From: Herbidospora galbida
GTDB taxonomy: Bacteria > Actinomycetota > Actinomycetes > Streptosporangiales > Streptosporangiaceae
Reading direction: 5' to 3'
NCBI RefSeq assembly: GCF_005233835.1
Contig: NZ_SZQA01000012.1
Location: 120,086-184,085 of the forward strand
DNA length: 64,000 nucleotides
A program made the translations under genes and the position numbers. The notes beneath the pieces were generated by a model that did not search any database, was not told where the DNA came from, and saw only the letters and a program-made list of their open reading frames with translations. Of this stretch, positions 38,310 through 46,478 are shown piece after piece. Each line of letters begins with the position of its first letter. Positions within the stretch are counted from its first letter, which is position 1.

Positions 38310-39328
38310 CAGGCTCCATCTGCGGCGAGCGTGCCCTCCGCCAGAAGGTGGCGGGCGCGCGGGAAATCATGGAGTTCGTCGTGGAGGAGGCGCAGGGCCA
38401 GCGCCACCGAGCGGGACGGCACGCCGCGGGCGTGCAGGAGGTCGCAGGTCCACGTGACGAAGTCGGTGAACAGTCTCGTGTCGTCGATGTAGAGGGCGGC
38501 GGAGAGGAAGTCGGCGATGTGGGCGAGGTCGTCGGCGGTGTGGTCGACCTGGGCCTGGGTGTAGTCGCGCATCGGCGGGAAGCGGCGGGGGAGTTCGGCC
38601 ATCACGCCGGCGAGGATCTCACCCCGGCGCTTGACGAACAGCGTGTACTCCTCGTCGGCCAGGTGGGCCAGGGTCGCGCCGGGGGTGGGGAACGACGGGA
38701 GCCTGCCGTCTTCGAGGAGGTCGGCCGCCGCGTTCGCCGTGGGGGCCCAGCCGTCGGCGCCGAGTTTGACGGCGAAGCGGCCGTCGGCGCCGAAGCCCGA
38801 CCCGCCTGCGAGCACCGGGATGCCGACGGCCTGGCAGGCGGTGAGGGTCGCGTGGGCGCGCGGGAGCCTCGTGGGGAGGGCGCAGCCGATCGCGACCGCG
38901 TCGGGGCCGGTCTGGTGCAGGTGGGTGATCAGATGAGGGCCCGGTACGTTGGCCCCGAGGAAGTCGACGTGCCAGCCGCGCAGCCGCAGGACCTCGGCCA
39001 GCAGGCGGGTCGGCAGGGCGTGGTATTCGCCGTCGGTGCAGGCCACCGTGATGCGGCTTCGGGTCGGGCGGGGGCGCACGGCGGTGGTGATGGCGGCCAC
39101 GGCGCGTTCGCTGATCGCGGTGGCGCCGTGTTCGCGGGCGACCGACCACGCGCCGGCCGCCCACAGTTCGCCGACCCGGCGCTGGGCCGGGGCGATCACG
39201 TCGAGGAGCAGCGACTCGGCCGGCATGCCGTCGTCGAGCAGGCCGAGGACGAGGTCGATCGCGCCGAACTCGTCGGCCGCGCCGACCCGCTCCAGGTATG
39301 CGTCGACGACGTCGACCGTGACGCTCAT
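38309..39328 (-). CDS. Cobalamin (B12)-binding domain protein in partner-switching operon
   Basis: This 339-aa soluble protein has a helical cap (about residues 1-85) containing LWAAGAWSVAREHGAT, the motif seen in B12 photoreceptors and MetH caps. A Rossmann-like B12-binding domain follows (about 90-210), with TDGEYHALPTRLL and VLAGGSGFG. The lower-ligand motif ExHxxG is present as Glu101-x-His103, but Gly is replaced by Pro106. A C-terminal helical domain (215-339) of unknown type follows in place of the MerR-type HTH of CarH. ATG 39328 overlaps the phosphatase stop as ATGA. It is a candidate light- or cobalamin-sensing input for the sigma-factor switch. Confidence 0.85.
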   Translation of the reverse strand: MSVTVDVVDAYLERVGAADEFGAIDLVLGLLDDGMPAESLLLDVIAPAQRRVGELWAAGAWSVAREHGATAISERAVAAITTAVRPRPTRSRITVACTDGEYHALPTRLLAEVLRLRGWHVDFLGANVPGPHLITHLHQTGPDAVAIGCALPTRLPRAHATLTACQAVGIPVLAGGSGFGADGRFAVKLGADGWAPTANAAADLLEDGRLPSFPTPGATLAHLADEEYTLFVKRRGEILAGVMAELPRRFPPMRDYTQAQVDHTADDLAHIADFLSAALYIDDTRLFTDFVTWTCDLLHARGVPSRSVALALRLLHDELHDFPRARHLLAEGTLAADGA

Positions 39329-40860
39329 CGTGACCGCCGGATGGCCAGCAGGGCGCGGTCGTCGAAGACTCCTCCCGCCAGCCAGTCGCTGTTCAGCTGC
39401 TCCAGCCGCTCGACGACGGCGGTCGCGGGCATGCCGGCGCAGGTGGCCAGGGCGGTCTTGAGACGGGCGGAGCCGTACATCTCGCGGCCGGTGGGGCCGC
39501 CGAAGGCCTCGGTGATGCCGTCGCTGTAGAGGAGCAGCAGGTCGCCGGGGGCCAGCTCGACGGTGGCGGTGCGCAGTGTGATCGCGCCCGACTTGATCGC
39601 GCCCAGGAGGGTGCCGCGGGCGTCGACCTCATCGACCACGCCGTCGGCGCGCAGCAGCAGCGGGGCCGGGTGGCCCGCCACGGCCAGGTCGATCATGCCG
39701 TCGCCGGGATGGATCGCCGCCAGCACCAGCGTCACGTGGGAACGCGGCGTGTAGGAGCTCAGCAGCGCCTTGTTGATCAGGTGCATGAGCTGCTCGGGGT
39801 CGCGTTCGAGCAGCAGCAGCGCGCGCAGGCTGTGGCGGACCTGACCGGCCAGCACGGCCGCGCGCGGGCCCTTGCCGCACACGTCGCCGAGGGTCACCAG
39901 CGGGCCGTCGGAAGTGGGCAGCACGTCGTAGAAGTCGCCGCCGATCAGGGCGGTCTGCTGGGCGGCGCGCAGCGAACCGGCCAGTTCGAGGCCGTCGACC
40001 GTGGGCAGCGGCGGCGGCCGCAGGTCGCCCGCGAGGATCGCGTTGGTCGCGCTCTGCTCCTGGTAGAGCACCGCGGCCGAGATCGCCGCGCCGGCGCGGG
40101 CGGCGAACACCCGGACCAGCGTCTCGGTCTCGTCGTCGAAGCCGGCGCCGCCCTCACGGCGGGCCAGCACCAGCGCACCGGCGGGCACGCCGTTGCCGGG
40201 CAGCGGGGTCACGAGCAGGTGGCCGACGGGGCCGAAGCCGGCCGGCAGCAGCCACTCGGGCGCCTGGTGCGGGTCGAGCCAGCGGCTCGGCACCGGCGGG
40301 AACCCGGCCAGCGCCTCGGCCAGGCCCGGCACCTGGTCGGCGTGGGCGACCGGGATGTCGCCCTCTTCCAGGCCCGCCTCAGAGGAGCGAAGCCAGGCGG
40401 TACGTCGCAGGCCTCCCGGCGGCAGCACCACCATCGCCGCGTCGGCCAGCAGACCGGTCGCGAGCTCGGCGGTGGCGCGGGCGCAGCGGCGGGTGTTGAG
40501 CGAGGCGGACAGTCGGCGGCCGGCCTCGACGAGGAACTGGGTGCGCTCACGCTCGGCCCGAAGGGCGTCGGCCCGCGCGGTCTCCTTCGTGACGTCGCGC
40601 AGATACCACGCCTGGTGGACGATCCCGAAGATCTCCCGGCGGACCCGCAGCAGCCGGTCGCCAAGCGCCGTCTCGTAGGTCTCGCCGGGTTCGCGGGTGC
40701 GGTCGAGCAGGCTGGTCACGTCGCCCGGGACCATCTCCCTGGCGGCGCCGTTGACCAGCACGACAGAGCCGTCGGCGTCGCACAGCACGACGCCGTCGGC
40801 GGCCGCTTCCACGATCGCCCGCAGCACCTCTGTCGAGGGCGCATGCGTTACCGAATCCAT
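39325..40860 (-). CDS. PAS-GAF-PP2C (SpoIIE/RsbU-type) serine phosphatase
   Basis: This 511-aa signalling phosphatase removes phosphate from a STAS antagonist. It has a PAS-like domain (about 10-95, IVEAAADGVVLCDADGSVV), a GAF-like domain (about 120-275) and a C-terminal PP2C-type domain (about 300-510). The metal-binding acidic residues are present in IGGDFYDVL, GDVCGKGPRAA, LLYSDGITEA and FDDRALLAI. There are no membrane spans. ATG 40860 is used, with AAAGG 8 nt upstream. It is first in the operon with the B12-binding and STAS genes (ATGA overlap) and divergent from the anti-sigma kinase gene. Confidence 0.92.
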   Translation of the reverse strand: MDSVTHAPSTEVLRAIVEAAADGVVLCDADGSVVLVNGAAREMVPGDVTSLLDRTREPGETYETALGDRLLRVRREIFGIVHQAWYLRDVTKETARADALRAERERTQFLVEAGRRLSASLNTRRCARATAELATGLLADAAMVVLPPGGLRRTAWLRSSEAGLEEGDIPVAHADQVPGLAEALAGFPPVPSRWLDPHQAPEWLLPAGFGPVGHLLVTPLPGNGVPAGALVLARREGGAGFDDETETLVRVFAARAGAAISAAVLYQEQSATNAILAGDLRPPPLPTVDGLELAGSLRAAQQTALIGGDFYDVLPTSDGPLVTLGDVCGKGPRAAVLAGQVRHSLRALLLLERDPEQLMHLINKALLSSYTPRSHVTLVLAAIHPGDGMIDLAVAGHPAPLLLRADGVVDEVDARGTLLGAIKSGAITLRTATVELAPGDLLLLYSDGITEAFGGPTGREMYGSARLKTALATCAGMPATAVVERLEQLNSDWLAGGVFDDRALLAIRRSR

Positions 40861-40965
40861 CACCGGCCCTTTCGCACGAGGATCGCTCAACTTTACCCGC
40901 CGGGGTCAGCTGCGACTCGTGCCAGCGATATTGCCCGTAAAGATGGCAATCATGCGGCTTGTGAA

Positions 40966-40994
40966 TTGACCGGCGGGTGCCGGGTAGTTAGCGT
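40966..40994 (+). promoter_or_regulatory. Promoter of the anti-sigma kinase gene
   Basis: TTGACC at 40966-40971 and TAGCGT at 40989-40994 are separated by 17 bp, 26 nt before the GTG start. This is a good match to a vegetative sigma-70-type promoter. Confidence 0.6.
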
Positions 40995-41020
40995 GCGACG
41001 AGCTAGTACAGGGGGACGGA

Positions 41021-41419
41021 GTGAACACCGACCAGCATCTCAGGTGGGCGATCACCACCGACCTGATCGGCTTGCGCGGCCAGGTGTCCGGCGTGGCCAC
41101 CGACGCGGGCCTGCGGGGCCACCGGCTCAACGACCTGGTCACGGCGGTCAACGAGGCCGTGATCAACGTGCTGGAACACGGCGGCGGCGAGGGCCTCGTC
41201 GAGATCTGGTACGACGCCGAGGGCATCACCGTCGAGGTGACCGACTCGGCCGGCACGCTCAAGCCGCAGGACATCCACCGCAGCCGTCCCTCGTCGAGCA
41301 CGCCGCGCGGATTCGGCCTGTGGCTCATGGGCCAGCTGTGCGACGAGTTCAGCATCTCCCAGATGGTCGGCCGATCCCGCATCCGGCTGCGGATGACCGT
41401 TGCCCAGTCACCCCGCTAG
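41021..41419 (+). CDS. Anti-sigma factor serine kinase (RsbW/SpoIIAB-like ATPase)
   Basis: This 132-aa GHKL ATPase has N-box LVTAVNEAVINVLEHGG, G1-box ITVEVTDSAG and G2-like PRGFGLWLMGQLCDEF. Such proteins hold a sigma factor inactive and phosphorylate the STAS antagonist. It would complete the partner-switching set with the STAS and PP2C proteins encoded divergently. No sigma factor gene lies in the window, so the target is elsewhere, or the module controls something other than sigma. GTG 41021 is used, with GGGGGACGGA just upstream. Confidence 0.9.
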   Translation: MNTDQHLRWAITTDLIGLRGQVSGVATDAGLRGHRLNDLVTAVNEAVINVLEHGGGEGLVEIWYDAEGITVEVTDSAGTLKPQDIHRSRPSSSTPRGFGLWLMGQLCDEFSISQMVGRSRIRLRMTVAQSPR

Positions 41420-41453
41420 CCGCGTCCGACCGGCGGGCGTAGGCTCACGACAC

Positions 41454-41516
41454 GTGAGCGAGCGAGCCGTCAGGCACAGGAGTCGGAAGCACATGCCGAC
41501 GGAGGAGACCGCGTGA
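41454..41516 (+). CDS. Possible 20-codon leader peptide
   Basis: GTG 41454 has TAGGCT exactly 7 nt upstream (41441-41446), as in leaderless actinobacterial transcripts. The 20-aa ORF ends in TGA overlapping the GTG of the next gene (GTGA). It is rich in Arg, Glu and His. It may couple translation of the downstream gene, or may simply be a chance frame. The downstream gene also has its own GGAGGAG ribosome binding site. Confidence 0.35.
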   Translation: MSERAVRHRSRKHMPTEETA

Positions 41517-42661
41517 GCGTCGATCTGGACTTCGCGGCTCGCCACGCGGGCCGGCCCGCCCGTGACCTGACCCGCCGCGACGTCGCCCGAGCGCTGCTGG
41601 CCGTGCCCTCGGGGCAGGCCCTGGTGTCGCTGCCCGAGCTGCGCCGCGACCTGATGGCGGCCGGCAACCCGCTCACAGCCGTGTTCTGGGAGTCGGCCAA
41701 GTCGACCCTGACCCGCATCGAGTCGGGCGTGGCCACCGTCGGCGACGTGCAGCGCTGGCTCGAGTCGACCGGCACCGAGCCGATCCTGCTGACCCGCAGC
41801 TACTTCGTCTGGCCCGACGAGAGCGAGCGCGGCCCGGTGGCCACCGAGATGTACGGCCGCCTCGTGGCCCACCTGGAGGAGCTCGTCGAAGCGGGTGTGA
41901 TCGACCCCGACGCGCTCGCCCAGGGCGACGTGACCTCGCGGCAGGCGTACGAGGAACTGCAGGAGCGCTGGCTCACGGCCGGCCTGCCCGACGGGCGGGT
42001 GCCGGGCGTCTCGGTGAGCGAGGAGCAGGACGCCGAGCTCTACGCCGCCTGGGACGAAGAGGAGGCCTACGCCCTCCAGGAGCTCAGAAGGGCCCTCGAC
42101 GACCTTCCCGAGCCGCCCTTCCCTGCGGGCGACCTGAAGGCCGCGGCCGACCGGCTGCGGCGTTCGCTGGTCTCGCCCGGGTTCCCCGGCAACGTGCTGC
42201 GGGCCTGCGCCGGTCTCGACGAAGACCGGCTGCCCGACGCCGACGAAGACCTGTGGCTGCGGGTGGCGGCGGGCATCGCCGCGCCCATCTCCGACCTGCC
42301 CGACGAGGAAGACGCCGCCCGGTTCTTCGACCTCGACGGCGAGCTCAGCCACGAGGACTCGGTGCTGGCCTCGCTCTGCGCGATCCACCACGCCGACTGG
42401 CTGGCCGCGACCGTCGCGCTGACCCGTTACGGCCCCGGGGTGCTGGCCTCGCCCGAGCGGATCGCCCGGTTCATCGCCGACTCCGAAGACCTGGTGAGCG
42501 AGCCCGACGACCCCGAGGAGCTCGAGGCGACCGAGATGCTCTTCACCTCGGTCACCCCGCTCTGGGCTCATCTCGGGATCGTCGACAAGGCCGAGGTGCT
42601 CACTCCGCTCGGCTGGTGGGGCCTGCCCAAGGCCCTCGAAAAGGCCTGGTCAGGCGACTAG
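41513..42661 (+). CDS. Hypothetical protein, 382 aa
   Basis: I do not recognise this protein. It is soluble, very acidic (many Asp/Glu) and mostly helical. It opens with VDLDFAARHAGRPARDLTRR, then LPELRRDLMAAGNPLTAVFW, and later has WDEEEAYALQELRRALDDLP, LRVAAGIAAPISDLPDEEDA and ATEMLFTSVTPLWAHLG. There are no membrane segments, nucleotide-binding loop or metal motif. GTG 41513 follows GGAGGAGACC. It lies 93 nt after the anti-sigma kinase gene on the same strand, so a link to the switch is possible but unproven. Its 3' end overlaps the convergent GNAT gene by 12 nt. Confidence 0.75.
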   Translation: MSVDLDFAARHAGRPARDLTRRDVARALLAVPSGQALVSLPELRRDLMAAGNPLTAVFWESAKSTLTRIESGVATVGDVQRWLESTGTEPILLTRSYFVWPDESERGPVATEMYGRLVAHLEELVEAGVIDPDALAQGDVTSRQAYEELQERWLTAGLPDGRVPGVSVSEEQDAELYAAWDEEEAYALQELRRALDDLPEPPFPAGDLKAAADRLRRSLVSPGFPGNVLRACAGLDEDRLPDADEDLWLRVAAGIAAPISDLPDEEDAARFFDLDGELSHEDSVLASLCAIHHADWLAATVALTRYGPGVLASPERIARFIADSEDLVSEPDDPEELEATEMLFTSVTPLWAHLGIVDKAEVLTPLGWWGLPKALEKAWSGD

Positions 42662-42928
42662 GTCGGCATATTCGGGGTGGCGGTCGATGTAGCCCTTGAT
42701 GAACGGGCACATCGGCACCACCTCGAGGCCCCGCTCGCGGGCCGAGTCGAGCACCGCGCGGGCCAGCTTCGAGCCGAGGCCCTTGCCCTCGTGGGCCGGA
42801 TCGATCTCGGTGTGCACGAAGACGATCCGGCCGGGCCGCGGCAGGCGGTATTTGACGAAGCCGGCGACCTCGCCGTCGACGCTGATCTCGAAGCGTTCGG
42901 TCTCGGCGTTGTCGGCGACGTCAGTCAC
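42650..42928 (-). CDS. Small GNAT family N-acetyltransferase (YjdJ-type)
   Basis: This 92-aa minimal GNAT protein has the acetyl-CoA pyrophosphate loop EGKGLGSKLARAVLDSA (Q/RxxGxG/A equivalent) and the family C-terminus VVPMCPFIKGYIDRHPEY with a conserved cysteine. The substrate is unknown. It starts at GTG 42928 and overlaps the upstream 56-codon membrane gene by 8 nt, making it the third gene of the mca operon. Confidence 0.88.
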   Translation of the reverse strand: MTDVADNAETERFEISVDGEVAGFVKYRLPRPGRIVFVHTEIDPAHEGKGLGSKLARAVLDSARERGLEVVPMCPFIKGYIDRHPEYADLVA

Positions 42929-43091
42929 TTTTGGAGTTCCCCTCGTGGGGCACCTCGATCTTCGCGATCTGCCGGTTCATCGACTTGATCAGGAAGAACA
43001 GGGCCACACCGATGGAGGCGACGACGATGAATCCCAGCAGGCCGGGGCCGATTGCCGTCGGGTCGGTGGCGGGAGTGGCGATCGAAATCAC
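42921..43091 (-). CDS. 56-aa membrane protein downstream of mca
   Basis: This is a short ORF with a coherent product: a Thr/Pro-rich N-terminus, one span (LLGFIVVASIGVALFFLI) and a basic then acidic tail ending GNSKSD. It starts at GTG 43091, 10 nt after the mca stop, and overlaps the GNAT start by 8 nt. A small membrane protein in this place after mca is conserved in mycobacteria (Rv1083 position), which supports it being real. The function is unknown; it may tether or modulate Mca. Confidence 0.75.
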   Translation of the reverse strand: MISIATPATDPTAIGPGLLGFIVVASIGVALFFLIKSMNRQIAKIEVPHEGNSKSD

Positions 43092-43101
43092 GGTATGCAG
43101 T

Positions 43102-43992
43102 CTACGAGCAGGGGATGGCGCCGGTTCCGGCGGGGACCTGGATGCCGGCGAACAGGTCGTCTTCCGGCAGGGTCACGTCGACCAGTGATCGGGCCAGGTG
43201 GTAGTCCTCCGTCGGCCAGACCTCCTGCTGGATCTCGCGCGGGCAGGCGAACCAGAAGCCGTCGGGGTCGACCTGGGTGGCGTGGGCCATCAGGGCGCGG
43301 TCGCGGGTCTCGAAGTAGTCGCCGCACGGGATCCGGGTGGTCACCTCCCACTTCTGCGGGCGGTCCTCCCAGCGGGCGATCCAGTCGGCGTAGGGGGAGC
43401 CCAGGCCGCGGCTGTTCATCGCCTCGTGGAGGGTCTCGAACCGCGCCTTGGTGAAGCCCGAGTGGAAGTACATCTTGAGCGGCTGCCACGGCTCGCCCGT
43501 GCCCGGGTAGCGGTCGGGGTCGCCGGCCGCGTCGAAGGCCTCCACCGAGATCCTGTTGGTCTTGATGTGGTCGGGGTGCGGGTAGCCGCCGTCGTCGTCG
43601 TAGGTGAGGATCACGTGGGGGCGGAACTCGCGGACGGCCGCCACGAGCGGCGCCGACGCGACCTCAAGGGGCTGGAGGGCGAAGCAGCCCTCGGGGAGGG
43701 GCTCGCTCTCGTCTTCGGGCAGGCCCGAGTCGACGAAGCCCAGGAACCGCTGGTCCACGCCGAGGATCTCCCTCGCGCGCTCCATCTCCAGGCGGCGGAC
43801 CTCGCCCATGTTCTCGAGAATGTCGGGCCGGTCCATCTTCGGGTTCAGGATCGAACCGCGTTCCCCGCCGGTGCAGGTCACGACGAGGACCTCGACGCCC
43901 TCGGCGGCGTACCGGGCCATCGTGGCCGCACCCTTGCTCGACTCGTCGTCGGGGTGCGCGTGCACGGCCATCAGCCTCAGCGCGTTCGTCAC
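43102..43992 (-). CDS. mca: Mycothiol S-conjugate amidase
   Basis: This zinc amidase cleaves mycothiol S-conjugates into glucosaminyl-inositol and a mercapturic acid, detoxifying electrophiles. The 296-aa LmbE/PIG-L-fold protein has the zinc motif AVHAHPDDESSKG (His13, Asp16) and the third ligand region GYPHPDHIKTN. Its length and the C-terminal half (KMYFHSGFTKARFETLHEAM, then WEDRPQKWEVTTRI) fit Mca rather than the deacetylase MshB. GTG 43992 is preceded by GGAGAG. It heads an operon with the 56-aa membrane protein and GNAT. It is direct evidence that the host makes mycothiol. Confidence 0.95.
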   Translation of the reverse strand: MTNALRLMAVHAHPDDESSKGAATMARYAAEGVEVLVVTCTGGERGSILNPKMDRPDILENMGEVRRLEMERAREILGVDQRFLGFVDSGLPEDESEPLPEGCFALQPLEVASAPLVAAVREFRPHVILTYDDDGGYPHPDHIKTNRISVEAFDAAGDPDRYPGTGEPWQPLKMYFHSGFTKARFETLHEAMNSRGLGSPYADWIARWEDRPQKWEVTTRIPCGDYFETRDRALMAHATQVDPDGFWFACPREIQQEVWPTEDYHLARSLVDVTLPEDDLFAGIQVPAGTGAIPCS

Positions 43993-44118
43993 GGCTCTCC
44001 TTCGTTGGGGCAATCCGTAGCACGAGCCGGGTCGGCCCGGCTCGCGTGTCACATACATCCAATAGCGTGATGAGAATTGTCTCGGACAACGCCGGGACCT
44101 CGCAGGGAGATTCCTTTC

Positions 44119-44532
44119 ATGTCGGCACCAGCTCCGCGCCCGATCCTGGGCACCCCCGACGAGTTCCCGCCCAGGCCGCCCATGGGGCGCGGCCGGTTCG
44201 TCGTGTACGCCGTCATGGCCGTCGTCGTCGCGGTCGTGGCCGGCGGGTGGGGTTACGTGATCCTGTCGGCGCGGGGCAACCCCGAGGTGCGGGCCGACGT
44301 CATAACCTTCGACATCAGCCGCCCCGATTCCGCGGAGATCACCTTCATGGTGCACAAGCCGGATGACCGCGCGGCGACGTGCCGTCTGCGCGCCGTCGAC
44401 GTCCACCACGTCGAGGTCGGGACCCGGGAGATCACCATTCCCTCGGGCGACGGTGACGTCACCCTCACCGAACAGGTGAGGATTAACGCGCAAGCCACAA
44501 GCGTAGATGTTCAGGGCTGCTCCCTCGTATAG
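44119..44532 (+). CDS. DUF4307 domain-containing membrane protein
   Basis: This 137-aa protein has one span (about residues 28-50, FVVYAVMAVVVAVVAGGWGYV) followed by an extracytoplasmic beta-rich domain with two cysteines (ATCRLRAVDV and the C-terminal VQGCSLV), which could form a disulfide. DUF4307 is conserved next to mca and greA in actinobacteria (Rv1081c position). No function is known. ATG 44119 has GGGAGA 8 nt upstream. It is divergent from mca. Confidence 0.85.
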   Translation: MSAPAPRPILGTPDEFPPRPPMGRGRFVVYAVMAVVVAVVAGGWGYVILSARGNPEVRADVITFDISRPDSAEITFMVHKPDDRAATCRLRAVDVHHVEVGTREITIPSGDGDVTLTEQVRINAQATSVDVQGCSLV

Positions 44533-44611
44533 ACTGGAATCTTTGGGGAAGCGTTCGAAGGCGTTAACTTGTTAGCCCTTCGACTCACCTAGGGAAGCAA
44601 GGAGAACCCGC

Positions 44612-45112
44612 GTGGCCGTCTCCCACAACGAGAACGTCACCTGGCTGACGCAGGAGGCGTACGACCGCCTCAAAGAGGAGTACGACCGCCTTTCTGGCCC
44701 GGGTCGGATCGAGATCGCCAAGAAGATCGAGGCCGCCCGCGAGGAGGGCGACCTGAAGGAGAACGGCGGCTACCACGCCGCCAAGGACGAACAGGGCAAG
44801 ATGGAGGCCCGGATCTTCCACCTCCGCCAGATCCTCGACACCGCGAAGGTGGGCGAGGCGCCCCGCACCGAAGGTGTGGTCGGGCCCGGCATGACGGTGA
44901 CGATCCGCTTCGAGGGTGACGACGACGAGGTCACCTTCCTGCTCGCCTCCCGCGAGGAGAGCGGCGCGCCGATCGACGTCTACTCGCCGAAGTCGCCGCT
45001 GGGGTCGGCGATCAACGGCAAGAAGATCGGGGAGAAGGCCAGCTACACCATGCCCAACGGGCGGTCGATCACCGTCGAGGTGCTGGAGGCGGTTCCCTAC
45101 ATCGGGAGCTGA
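44612..45112 (+). CDS. greA: Transcription elongation factor GreA
   Basis: GreA binds the secondary channel of RNA polymerase and stimulates cleavage of backtracked transcripts. The 166-aa protein has the N-terminal coiled coil with the acidic tip (AREEGDLKENGGYHAAKDEQ) and the C-terminal FKBP-like domain (VGPGMTVTIRFEGDDDEV, then SPLGSAINGKKIGEKASYTM). GTG 44612 follows AAGGAGAA. A clear terminator follows. Confidence 0.96.
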   Translation: MAVSHNENVTWLTQEAYDRLKEEYDRLSGPGRIEIAKKIEAAREEGDLKENGGYHAAKDEQGKMEARIFHLRQILDTAKVGEAPRTEGVVGPGMTVTIRFEGDDDEVTFLLASREESGAPIDVYSPKSPLGSAINGKKIGEKASYTMPNGRSITVEVLEAVPYIGS

Positions 45113-45130
45113 CGCGTTCGTCTGACATCG

Positions 45131-45164
45131 AATCCGCCGGAGAAGCGTGCTCCGGCGGATTTTG
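45131..45164 (+). terminator. Intrinsic terminator after greA
   Basis: A 12-bp perfect stem (AATCCGCCGGAG / CTCCGGCGGATT) with a 7-nt loop is followed by TT and then GAC. Confidence 0.88.
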
Positions 45165-45236
45165 ACTTCTCGGGCCTCATTGGGCACAGTCGTGGAACGG
45201 GACAGCCCGATGAACGTCTTCGGAGGGAGTGGTGGC

Positions 45237-46478
45237 GTGCCCCTGCGGGTCGGAGGCTTCCTCCACGAAGCCCGTCAGGATCTCGCGTTCCGCCCCCGGC
45301 TGCGCCGCCCCCACCTCGCCCGACGGGCCATCCCCGTCATCGGCGTCGCGCTCGCGGTGGTGCTGATCACCGACTTACTCGTGCTCGCCGGGCTCGACGG
45401 CGTGCAGGAGCGGGCCGCGCTCGACGTCCGCCGCCCTCCCGCCGCCGGCGACTACGTCGCGGCCAGCGGTCAGGTCCCCACCAACGCGGTCGCCCCCCTG
45501 GGCAAGCTGGCCCGTCCCCACCTCTTCGTCGTCGCCCCCGCCGCGCTCAAGCCCGAGCAGGTCGACAAGGTCCGCCGTCAGAAGGGCGTGAAGGCGGTCG
45601 AGATCGCCGACGCGGCCGACGTGAACCTGGGCGGCTGGCGGGTGCCGACGATGGGCGTCGACCCCTCGACGTTCCGGGCCTTCACCCCCAAGAAGACCGC
45701 CTCCTCCGACGAACTGTGGGCCAACGTGGCCGCCGGCGACGTCGTGGTCTCCTACGAACTCGGCAAAGAGGGCGGCCTCAAGCTCGGCGACGACGTCCGC
45801 ACCCCCGGCGCCGAGATGCGGGTCGGCGCCTACGCGACGGTCGGCATGGGCTCGATCCACGCCGTGGTCTCGCGCGACACCGCGACCCGGCTCGGGCTGC
45901 CCCACGGCAACGCGATGGTGGTGAGCGCCCCGAGCGTCGACTCGGCCAAGCTGCGCAAGGCGCTGCTGAAGGTGCTGCCGGGCAGCCAGATCGCCACGAT
46001 CAACCCGGTCGTGATCGCGCCACCGCGGCGGCACATCGCCCAGCCGCAGCGGGTCGTGCAGTGGCCGGTGTCGGCGCTGATGTCGGTGCCGCAGATCGAG
46101 ACCGCGCTGAAGGCGGCCGCCTCGAAGCTCGGCAGCCGCTACGTGTGGGGCGCCGAAGGCCCCGACACCTTCGACTGCTCGGGCCTGGTGCAGTGGGCCT
46201 ACGCCCAGGCCGGGGTCCGCATGCCGAGGGTGACCAACCAGCAGTGGGCGACCGGGCCGCAGGTGCCGCTCTCCCAGGCCCAGCCGGGCGACCTGCTGTT
46301 CTGGCGCAACGACCCGACCAACCCTGGCTACATCTCCCACGTCGCCATCTATTGGGGCAACGGGCAGATGCTCCACTCGCCGCGTACCGGCGACGTCGTG
46401 AAGATCGCCCCCCTCAACACCCGCAACCTCGCCGGGGTCGTGCGGGTCAGCCCTCAGGTCGCCGCGCAGGTTCGATAG
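45237..46478 (+). CDS. NlpC/P60 family cell-wall peptidase
   Basis: This 413-aa membrane-anchored peptidoglycan endopeptidase has an N-terminal basic cytoplasmic segment, then one span at about residues 28-52 (AIPVIGVALAVVLITDLLVL). A mixed extracytoplasmic region (about 60-280) is followed by the C-terminal NlpC/P60 domain. The domain has catalytic Cys314 in TFDCSGLVQWAYA, His near 362 in SHVAIYWGNG, and a third polar residue following. It would cut D-Glu-DAP-type peptide bonds. GTG 45237 is preferred (GGAGG 10 nt upstream); ATG 45210 is the alternative. Codon 47, in the membrane span, is TTA. It overlaps the convergent TetR gene by 32 nt. Confidence 0.88.
   Translation: MPLRVGGFLHEARQDLAFRPRLRRPHLARRAIPVIGVALAVVLITDLLVLAGLDGVQERAALDVRRPPAAGDYVAASGQVPTNAVAPLGKLARPHLFVVAPAALKPEQVDKVRRQKGVKAVEIADAADVNLGGWRVPTMGVDPSTFRAFTPKKTASSDELWANVAAGDVVVSYELGKEGGLKLGDDVRTPGAEMRVGAYATVGMGSIHAVVSRDTATRLGLPHGNAMVVSAPSVDSAKLRKALLKVLPGSQIATINPVVIAPPRRHIAQPQRVVQWPVSALMSVPQIETALKAAASKLGSRYVWGAEGPDTFDCSGLVQWAYAQAGVRMPRVTNQQWATGPQVPLSQAQPGDLLFWRNDPTNPGYISHVAIYWGNGQMLHSPRTGDVVKIAPLNTRNLAGVVRVSPQVAAQVR

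Noticed and set aside
40955..40972. A possible third Rex site (CTTGTGAATTGACC) before the anti-sigma kinase gene
   Set aside because: Only the left half matches. The right half is a TTGACC -35 element, so the similarity is likely chance.
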